Positions 5,269 to 10,436 of a stretch of DNA of 10,436 nucleotides are shown here, in pieces (position 1 is the stretch's first letter; every line of letters begins with the position of its first letter). The translations under genes were made by a program, and so were the position numbers. The notes under the pieces were generated by a model that was not told the origin of the DNA, searched no databases, and saw only the letters and a program-made list of their open reading frames with translations. The DNA is taken from assembly GCA_937983305.1 (NCBI GenBank), contig CALKAJ010000144.1, forward strand, positions 1 through 10,436. Direction: 5' to 3'. Source of the stretch: an uncultured Ignavibacteriota bacterium (GTDB lineage: Bacteria > Bacteroidota > Ignavibacteria > Tepidaquicellales > Tepidaquicellaceae).

Positions 5269-5309
5269 ACGGCAATCTTGTATTAGCGTTAGCTGCCGCT
5301 TTGTGCCGT
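5269..5309. repeat. Partial copy of the intergenic element (right end only)
   Basis: CACGGCAATCTTGTATTAGCGTTAGCTGCC matches the right-end pattern GGCAAT, then GTATTA/TGTTA-like core, then G-GCTG, seen in the copies ending at 689, 1212 and 2241. It likewise lies just beyond a stop codon, that of the lipoprotein gene at 5311. ACGGCA (5269-5274) and TGCCGT (5304-5309) form a 6-bp stem. No AACGGTT left end is found 120-135 bases to the left, so it is a fragment, or only resembles the family. Confidence 0.4.
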
Positions 5310-5310
5310 C

Positions 5311-5886
5311 TTAATGTCCGGGATGTACTGTCAGCCCAATTCTGTAAATGCAATTTCTGTTTATCAATGTGTCTTTATTGCTATCATAAGTATAATCCCT
5401 TTCAACGTTTGTATTCCACAGAAGGTTGTGAGAAATGTATAAACCGTTTTCTCCGCCTTCACTTCTAACTTTAATACTAATCTTTCTGTCCTTGCAAACT
5501 TCAAAAGATTTAATATCTTTTTCACTGAAAGTATGAAATAAACTGTCAAGTTCCTTTTTTAAATTATCCGGCACGTTCGTTATGTCGTAACGATTATTTC
5601 CCTGAAAAAAAGTATAACAATTTTCGTCAACAAGGTAATTTGAGTCCGGTTTTCCCTGACCGCCAACTAAGGTTTCAGTGTTTTTATTATATCTGAATTT
5701 TATTATCGCGTCAATATTTTTTTCCAGAAATATTTTTAAACTCTCATACTTCTCTATGTTCCTGATAATATTTTCATCGAAATAAGCACTCTCCATTTTA
5801 TCCTTTTTTTGTTGTTCTGTCGGTGGTGTCGGAACACAAGAATTAAATGTCAGAATTATGCAAAATACTATTATTTGTTTTGTCAT
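5311..5886 (-). CDS. Hypothetical lipoprotein
   Basis: The 191-residue product starts at ATG (5884-5886) with a short signal, MTKQIIVFCIILTFNSC, lipidated at Cys 17. PTPPTEQQKK follows as a flexible linker. The mature part mixes charged helices (residues about 37-62) and beta-prone stretches, with Cys 89, 131 and 179 possibly forming a disulfide. The C-terminal part contains the conserved-looking pieces EGGENGLYISHNLLWN and YRIGLTVHPGH. I do not recognise the family. It is probably third in a run with the acetyltransferase and cupin genes, 42 bases downstream of the former. Confidence 0.72.
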   Translation of the reverse strand: MTKQIIVFCIILTFNSCVPTPPTEQQKKDKMESAYFDENIIRNIEKYESLKIFLEKNIDAIIKFRYNKNTETLVGGQGKPDSNYLVDENCYTFFQGNNRYDITNVPDNLKKELDSLFHTFSEKDIKSFEVCKDRKISIKVRSEGGENGLYISHNLLWNTNVERDYTYDSNKDTLINRNCIYRIGLTVHPGH

Positions 5887-5928
5887 GATTTTTTGTTGTT
5901 TCTCGTTTCCATTTGTAAAAATTTCCTT

Positions 5929-6381
5929 CTATTTCCGTAAATCTTTTTTGAGGTAAATCATATCTACGAGTTGTATATTGCCATCGAACATTGGGTGGTC
6001 GTAATTGTCAGTAAAGAAATTCTTTATGCGATGTGATATTTCAAATCCGCAGTTTTCATAAAACGAGAGGATTGCCGGCGTTTCGCCTGTCCCGACAAGC
6101 ATAGATTTGTAGTCGTTTTTGTAGTATTCACAAATGAAATTTATCAATGCTCTGCCGTATCCTTTGCCCTGATATTTCTCGTATGTCGCTATGTTTTTTA
6201 ACTCGCAGGTTTCGCTATTTATCGGCACTACAACGCAAACACTTTTCAAGTCATCGTCATATAAGGCAAACAAGTCTCCATCAGGCAAATATCTGTCAAT
6301 CATATTTTCCTGCTCATCTGCCAGAAGCAATAAGTCAAGAAACCGTTTCTTATCTTCGTTAATTTTTTCTATCTTTGGCAT
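5929..6381 (-). CDS. GNAT family N-acetyltransferase, YvbK-like
   Basis: The 150-residue product should transfer an acetyl group from acetyl-CoA to an amine. The acetyl-CoA loop is clear at residues 63-83: NIATYEKYQGKGYGRALINF contains Q-G-K-G-Y-G, the Q/R-x-x-G-x-G/A motif A. LVGTGETPAILSFYENCGFE at 95-114 is motif B. It is followed by HRIKNFFTDNYDHPMFDGN and a final DMIYLKKDL, the order I recall for Bacillus subtilis YvbK-type acetyltransferases. The N-terminal LLADEQENMIDRYLPDGDLF also fits that subgroup. Length is typical. The substrate is unknown. It lies 36 bases downstream of the cupin gene and 42 bases upstream of the lipoprotein gene. Confidence 0.88.
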   Translation of the reverse strand: MPKIEKINEDKKRFLDLLLLADEQENMIDRYLPDGDLFALYDDDLKSVCVVVPINSETCELKNIATYEKYQGKGYGRALINFICEYYKNDYKSMLVGTGETPAILSFYENCGFEISHRIKNFFTDNYDHPMFDGNIQLVDMIYLKKDLRK

Positions 6382-6417
6382 TTGCGGCTAAAATTGTGTG
6401 TATAACTGTGATTGCTG

Positions 6418-6765
6418 TCAGGATTTATTTTTCAAAAAATCTCCGTCAATGATAAGTAGTTTTACGCCATTTGCCGAAAACGAGCGATGAGAACTTAGTT
6501 CGTCTGAGACAACGTATGTTTCACCTTTGGAAAGTTTTATTTTCTCACCTGTTTTTAGTTCGCTGATAAATTCCCCTTCCAGGCAATGTACTATGTGTCC
6601 TTTCTGACACCAATGGTCTGCTAAATATCCGTTTGAATATTCTACTAACCTTATTCTTAGTACGTCAAATTGGATTGTCTGCCAATATGCTGTTCCGGTT
6701 TCTCCTTTGTATTCAACCTTTTCGATTGAATCCCAATCAATTTTTTCGAATGGTATTATGCTCAT
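6418..6765 (-). CDS. DHCW-motif cupin fold protein
   Basis: The 115-residue product is a single-domain cupin. The first cupin motif is at about residues 45-62, YLADHWCQKGHIVHCLEGE, with the Asp-His-Trp-Cys signature that names this small family. The second is KLSKGETYVVSDELSSHRS at about 77-95, with a second histidine. The C-terminal GVKLLIIDGDF closes the beta-barrel. Histidines 50, 57 and 93 could bind a metal, but the enzymatic role of the family is not established to my knowledge. It starts the minus-strand run cupin, acetyltransferase, lipoprotein, and its promoter must lie in 6766-7049. Confidence 0.85.
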   Translation of the reverse strand: MSIIPFEKIDWDSIEKVEYKGETGTAYWQTIQFDVLRIRLVEYSNGYLADHWCQKGHIVHCLEGEFISELKTGEKIKLSKGETYVVSDELSSHRSFSANGVKLLIIDGDFLKNKS

Positions 6766-7049
6766 TATTTTTTTTATTTATTTTTTTCTATAGCTCCGCC
6801 ACAAATGCCACAATTTTCAATTCATAGAACATCTTTGCGTCTTAAAAGATTTTTTAAGTTTTAGTCCAAAACTACTTGTTTGTTTCAATTTTCCATCGGA
6901 AAAATATTAAAATAACCTGTTATTTACAATTCAGATAAATTGTATCTTGAGGCTTTCTCAGCACGGGAAACGGATTTTCCTCGTTATTTAATTTTTGCAT
7001 TTTTAAATAAATTTGTTTTTGCTTTATTGATGTAAATTAATTTAAAATT
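6766..7049. other. Divergent intergenic region between cupin and CDGSH genes
   Basis: No coding-like frame was seen in these 284 bases. The region must hold promoters for both divergent genes. CTTAAAA (6841-6847) and TTTTAAG (6852-6858) form a 7-bp AT-only stem. CTTTGCGTCTTAAAAG just before and within it resembles a string I have often seen between Bacteroidota genes. A minus-strand TAGTTTTG (6867-6874) fits the Bacteroidota -7 consensus TAnnTTTG but lacks a properly spaced -33 TTTG. Confidence 0.4.
7008..7015 (+). promoter_or_regulatory. Candidate -7 box for the CDGSH gene
   Basis: TAAATTTG matches the Bacteroidota sigma-ABfr -7 consensus TAnnTTTG and lies 34 bases before the ATG, giving a plausible short leader. 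The only nearby TTTG (6994-6997) is too close to be the -33 box, so the assignment rests on one element. Confidence 0.3.
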
Positions 7050-7286
7050 ATGTCTGACCCCAAAATTGCTCAAAAATCACCAATAGTGCTTGAAATGAAA
7101 CCGGGTACTTATCACTGGTGTGCCTGCGGTTTATCCGCTAATCAGCCCTACTGCGACGGCTCGCATAAATCCTGCGATATTAAACCGGTTGCCGTTGAAA
7201 TTTCCGAAGAGAAAAAAGTTGCATGGTGCGCCTGCAAACATTCCAAGACGGGATGCTTTTGCGACGGTACTCATAAGTCACTTTAA
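7050..7286 (+). CDS. Double CDGSH iron-sulfur domain protein
   Basis: The 78-residue product carries two CDGSH motifs, each expected to hold a 2Fe-2S cluster through three Cys and one His. The first is C24-x-C26, then S29, P33 and C35-DGS-H39, a perfect match to the family pattern. The second is C60-x-C62, then S65 and C71-DGT-H75, but the usual proline two residues before the third cysteine is replaced by Cys 69. There is no transmembrane anchor, so it should be soluble. The tandem arrangement matches the monomeric CISD3/MiNT-type subgroup, thought to act in cluster or electron transfer. It is the only plus-strand gene here, divergent from the cupin gene and convergent with the kinase gene, so it is probably transcribed alone. 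Confidence 0.92.
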   Translation: MSDPKIAQKSPIVLEMKPGTYHWCACGLSANQPYCDGSHKSCDIKPVAVEISEEKKVAWCACKHSKTGCFCDGTHKSL

Positions 7287-7316
7287 TTAATTTTCTTTAA
7301 TAACGGCTTTTCTTTT

Positions 7317-7335
7317 CCGGCTTCCGGTTTTTTTT
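7317..7335 (+). terminator. Weak candidate terminator after the CDGSH gene
   Basis: CCGG (7317-7320) and CCGG (7324-7327) can form a 4-bp GC stem with a 3-base loop, followed by eight T residues (7328-7335). The stem is short, but the position between convergent stop codons and the T-run suit a terminator for the plus-strand gene. Confidence 0.4.
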
Positions 7336-7341
7336 GCGGAT

Positions 7342-9774
7342 TTATTTCACGGAATACTTTTGTATCATTGCCTGCAATTTAACTCTGTTTATGGGTTTCG
7401 ATATATAGTCGTCGCATCCCGCTTCCAGTGCTTGTTCTCTGTCGCCAAATAGTGCGTATGCTGTTTGTGCAATGATGATGACCTTTTTGTTAAATTCCTT
7501 TATTTGCTTTGTGGCTTCAATTCCCCCCATACCGGGCATACGAATATCCATCAATATAATATCAATGTCAGGATTCGCTTTGCACATTTTGATTGCTTCA
7601 AACCCTGTTCTTGCTTTTAAAATTTCTTTGCTGAATGTTTTTATATATCGCTCAATCAACATTTCGGATACTTCGTCATCTTCCACAATCAATATTTTTA
7701 GTTTTCTTTCCTCATTTTTTTTATCTGTTTTTTCAATAGGGCGTTTAATTGTTTCTGTTGGTGTCTCAGTGCTGTATGGCAATGTGAAATAAAATGTTGA
7801 GCCCTTACCCTCTTCGCTTTCAACGCTAATTTTCCCGCCAAGCATTTCGACATAAGCTCTTGAAATTGTTAATCCCAAGCCTGCACCCTGATATGCCATT
7901 TTATCGGCAATATCTGCCTGAATAAATCTCTCAAATATTGCTTCTATACGGTTTTCCGGTATGCCAATGCCTGTATCTTTTACGTAAAACTTCAGTTCGT
8001 TCGGCTTACTTTCCATTACGGGATAATAGCCAAACTCAATTGAGCCGCCTTCTTCTGTATATTTAATTGCGTTTTTAACCAGATTTGTTAGTATAGCATA
8101 TACCTTTTCGCGGTCGGTTTTAATTATTGCTTTCTCCGGTGGTAATGAAGTTTTAAATGAGAGCTTTATATTTTTGGCTTCAGTTTCAGGTTTGAAAAAA
8201 GAGTAAATATATTCTATCTGATCGTTTATTTTCGATTCTTTTATGTTTAGTTCTACCAGCCCGGCTTCGATTTTGGAAATATCAATAATGTCGTTGATAA
8301 TATTTAACATACGAATACCGCTTTTCTCAATGATTCCAATATATTTTTCCTGCTCGGAGCCTGTCAGCCCCGGTGTTTTCAGCAATTCTGCAAAACCCAA
8401 AATCCCATTCATAGGCGTTCTGATTTCGTGACTCATATTGGCAAGGAATGCGGATTTAAGGCGGTCGCTTTCTTCTGCTTTTTCTTTGGCTACACCTAAC
8501 TCTTCCACAATTCTTTTTCTTTCCGTTATATCCTCTTTAACAGCTATAAAATTTGTTACTGCGCCATCGCTGTTAATAATTGGAGAGATAACAGCATTTA
8601 CCCAGTATAGCTCGCCATTTTTCTTTTTGTTTTGGAACTCACCTGTCCAGTCCTTACCTGAGTGAATAGTATTCCATAGGTTATTATAAAACTCTTTTGA
8701 ATGAAAACCAGATTTGAGAATTCGCGAATTCTTTCCTTGAACTTCCTCAAATAAATATCCTGTAACTTTTGTGAAAAACGGATTTGTGTAAATTATTTTC
8801 CCTTCCGAATTCGTTATAGTAATAGAAACAGAGCTTGCCTCAACAGCACGGCTAAGAAGTTTTACTTTTTCTTCAGCTTTTTTCCTTTCCGAAATATCAT
8901 GAACAATTGAATGTATGAATTTTTTATCTCCAATTTTTATGACACTGCTGAAAACTTCCACATCTGCAAGGCTGCCATCTGATTTGCGATGTCTGAACTC
9001 AAAATGTTTTGCATTTTGTTTTAAAACTTCGTTTACTGCTATTTTTATATCTTCCGGCGGCAAAGGGTTAATCTGGCTGATGTTCATTTTCTGTAGTGTT
9101 TCAACGCTCCAGCCGTAAAAGTCTGCGGCAGATTTATTTCCTTCTACAATATTTCCGTTTTCCGGGTCAACAATAAGTTTAACTGCAGTATGATTATAAA
9201 ACAAATTTCTGAATTTTTCTTCACTGGCTTTTAAATCACTTTCACGCTGTTTCCTTATTTCGTTTTCGGCTTTTAAATCCTCTAATAAATTGAGTGAAGC
9301 TATATTTGACTTCTTTAGTTCTTCTGTTCGTTTTTGCACCAGCATTTCGAGCCGGATTTTTTCGTTCCGCTTAAATCTATCTGCCTCTTTTATTTTCAGC
9401 ATTGCATTTATCTGAGCTTTTAGTTCGATTGGGTCAATGGGTTTGGCTAAGAAAGCTTCTCCTCCGGCTTCAAGGGCTGAAATACGGCTTTGCCTGTCTT
9501 TGTTTAATGCGGTTAGAAATACTACCGGAATTTCCGAGAGTTGTTTATCTGACTTGATTCTCCTGCACACTTCATATCCATCAATCTCCGGCATTACTAT
9601 ATCGAGTAAAATCACATCGGGTTCAATTTTTCTTGCTTTCTCAATTCCCAATTTGCCATTGGTTTCCATATAGACAACCGATTCCGGGAATACCTCGATT
9701 AAAAGTGCTTTCAGCGTAACGAGATTATCCCGATTGTCGTCGATTGCAAAGATTTTAATCTTTTTATTATCCAT
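7342..9774 (-). CDS. Hybrid sensor histidine kinase/response regulator (REC-PAS-PAS-HisKA-HATPase-REC)
   Basis: The 810-residue product has no transmembrane segment and should be cytosolic. REC1 spans about 5-125, with acidic D12/D13, phosphoacceptor D58, T88 and K111. A coiled coil spans 128-185. PAS1 (about 185-300) ends HSIVHDISERKKAEE and PAS2 (305-420) ends AVKEDITERKR, the usual PAC endings. HisKA has phosphorylated H449 in NMSHEIRTPMNGILGF. The ATPase domain has the N box with N564 and N568, G1 at D600-TGIGI, and G2 GAGLGL at 630-635. The C-terminal REC2 (693-808) has D699/D700, acceptor D743, T771 and K793. All key residues are present, so kinase and both receivers should be active. 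REC1 at the N-terminus suggests its output is set by a partner kinase, and REC2 that it feeds an Hpt protein. Its ATG overlaps the end of the receiver-rich gene upstream by 8 bases. Confidence 0.93.
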   Translation of the reverse strand: MDNKKIKIFAIDDNRDNLVTLKALLIEVFPESVVYMETNGKLGIEKARKIEPDVILLDIVMPEIDGYEVCRRIKSDKQLSEIPVVFLTALNKDRQSRISALEAGGEAFLAKPIDPIELKAQINAMLKIKEADRFKRNEKIRLEMLVQKRTEELKKSNIASLNLLEDLKAENEIRKQRESDLKASEEKFRNLFYNHTAVKLIVDPENGNIVEGNKSAADFYGWSVETLQKMNISQINPLPPEDIKIAVNEVLKQNAKHFEFRHRKSDGSLADVEVFSSVIKIGDKKFIHSIVHDISERKKAEEKVKLLSRAVEASSVSITITNSEGKIIYTNPFFTKVTGYLFEEVQGKNSRILKSGFHSKEFYNNLWNTIHSGKDWTGEFQNKKKNGELYWVNAVISPIINSDGAVTNFIAVKEDITERKRIVEELGVAKEKAEESDRLKSAFLANMSHEIRTPMNGILGFAELLKTPGLTGSEQEKYIGIIEKSGIRMLNIINDIIDISKIEAGLVELNIKESKINDQIEYIYSFFKPETEAKNIKLSFKTSLPPEKAIIKTDREKVYAILTNLVKNAIKYTEEGGSIEFGYYPVMESKPNELKFYVKDTGIGIPENRIEAIFERFIQADIADKMAYQGAGLGLTISRAYVEMLGGKISVESEEGKGSTFYFTLPYSTETPTETIKRPIEKTDKKNEERKLKILIVEDDEVSEMLIERYIKTFSKEILKARTGFEAIKMCKANPDIDIILMDIRMPGMGGIEATKQIKEFNKKVIIIAQTAYALFGDREQALEAGCDDYISKPINRVKLQAMIQKYSVK

Positions 9775-10436
9775 TTAATGTTTTTTTAATGGTATTATTG
9801 AAGATAGTTTCATCTATAGGTTTCGCAATAAATGCATTAAAACCATAAGCCAGAACCAATTCACGGTCTTCTTTCAGGGCGCTTGCAGTCAGGGCAATTA
9901 CCGGAATATGCTGAGTTTGCATTTCATTTCTGATTGCCTTAAATGACTGAATACCGTCTATCTCAGGTAACGAAATATCCATAAGAATTAAATCAGGTAA
10001 GTGCTTTTTAGCTTTTGCAATACCTTCAACTCCATTCACAGCCTCTACCACAGTATAGCTTTCTTCAAGGAGAGCCTTTACGGTTATCATATTGTCGGGG
10101 TTGTCTTCAACCACAAGTATTATAGGTTTTCCTTCTTTGGTTTGTTGCTTTATAGCCGGTATTCCCTTTTCTGCCTTCTTGCCGCCAATCATTTCTCCAA
10201 CAAGTTTTACCAGTTCACTGCGTTTAATATCTCCCTTTTGGAGAAGCTGATAAATTTGGTTCTTTTTTAATAGCTGTAAGTCTTCTTTTGTAACATATTT
10301 TGCCGTGAGTATCAGAACAGGTATATGCGAAGTTATCTCTGCATCCCGAATGGATTGAAGAACCTGAAACCCGTCAATTCCGGGCATCATTAAATCCAGT
10401 ATGATAGCGTCGGGGATAAGTTGGTTAAACATCTCC
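9767..10436 (-). CDS. Tandem receiver-domain protein, probably the C-terminus of a larger hybrid histidine kinase (partial)
   Basis: The frame is open to the right edge. The first Met (10430-10432) is internal, because it falls inside a receiver domain and is preceded by a Glu codon. Numbering from that Met, the first, incomplete REC contains acceptor D13 (AIILDLMMPGIDG), T43 (ILTAK) and K66. A linker follows at about 82-102. The second, complete REC at 103-220 has E109/D110, acceptor D152 (LILMDISLPEIDG), T182 and K204. Both have the residues needed for phosphorylation. No DNA-binding output domain follows; the protein ends right after the second REC. Consecutive C-terminal receivers are typical of large hybrid kinases, so a kinase core is expected just beyond the edge. 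The stop codon overlaps the start of the next kinase gene by 8 bases, implying one transcript and a joint phosphorelay. Confidence 0.88.
   Translation of the reverse strand, partial: EMFNQLIPDAIILDLMMPGIDGFQVLQSIRDAEITSHIPVLILTAKYVTKEDLQLLKKNQIYQLLQKGDIKRSELVKLVGEMIGGKKAEKGIPAIKQQTKEGKPIILVVEDNPDNMITVKALLEESYTVVEAVNGVEGIAKAKKHLPDLILMDISLPEIDGIQSFKAIRNEMQTQHIPVIALTASALKEDRELVLAYGFNAFIAKPIDETIFNNTIKKTLNG

Noticed and set aside
6867..6874. TAGTTTTG on the minus strand as the cupin promoter
   Set aside because: It fits the -7 consensus but has no TTTG at the right spacing and lies about 100 bases from the start codon; too weak to list as a feature.

Overview
The window looks like a chromosomal segment from a member of the Bacteroidota. 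It is AT-rich, genes mostly lack clear Shine-Dalgarno sequences, and it carries small lipoproteins, a BNR-type beta-propeller secretory protein, a YfiT-like remnant with the WHCNHHLAHI signature, and a hybrid two-component system with several receiver domains. Every gene but one reads on the minus strand; the exception is a CDGSH iron-sulfur protein near 7.1 kb.

Layout: (1) 1-328, the N-terminal part of a secreted propeller-repeat protein that runs off the left edge. (2) 358-567, a strong hairpin terminator preceded by the decayed tail of an unrecognised gene. (3) 568-2241, three diverged copies of a 120-135 base imperfect-palindrome element (568-689, 1080-1212, 2110-2241) alternating with single genes: a small membrane protein and an iron-sulfur HhH-GPD DNA glycosylase. 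This repeat-gene-repeat pattern resembles a gene-cassette array and is the most interesting part of the window. (4) 2256-3462, a small anchored protein overlapping a lipoprotein gene, then a weak hypothetical. (5) 3610-5152, a tight four-gene run: OsmC-family thiol peroxidase, four-helix membrane protein, internally deleted YfiT/DinB-type remnant, and intact DinB-family protein. (6) 5269-5309, a partial repeat end, then a lipoprotein, a YvbK-like GNAT acetyltransferase and a DHCW-motif cupin (5311-6765). (7) 6766-7049, the divergent intergenic region. (8) 7050-7286, a double-CDGSH protein. (9) 7342-10436, a REC-PAS-PAS-HisKA-HATPase-REC hybrid histidine kinase that overlaps the end of an upstream gene encoding at least two more receiver domains.

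The left two thirds read as accessory DNA: short unrelated genes in one orientation, with repeat elements close behind their stop codons and two gene remnants. The OsmC, YfiT/DinB and CDGSH genes share a loose thiol, metal or redox theme, but only the OsmC-to-DinB run has the spacing of an operon. The kinase and its receiver-rich neighbour form a separate signalling module, probably part of a longer phosphorelay continuing past the right edge. All functional statements are inferred from motifs read by eye; no database search was made.
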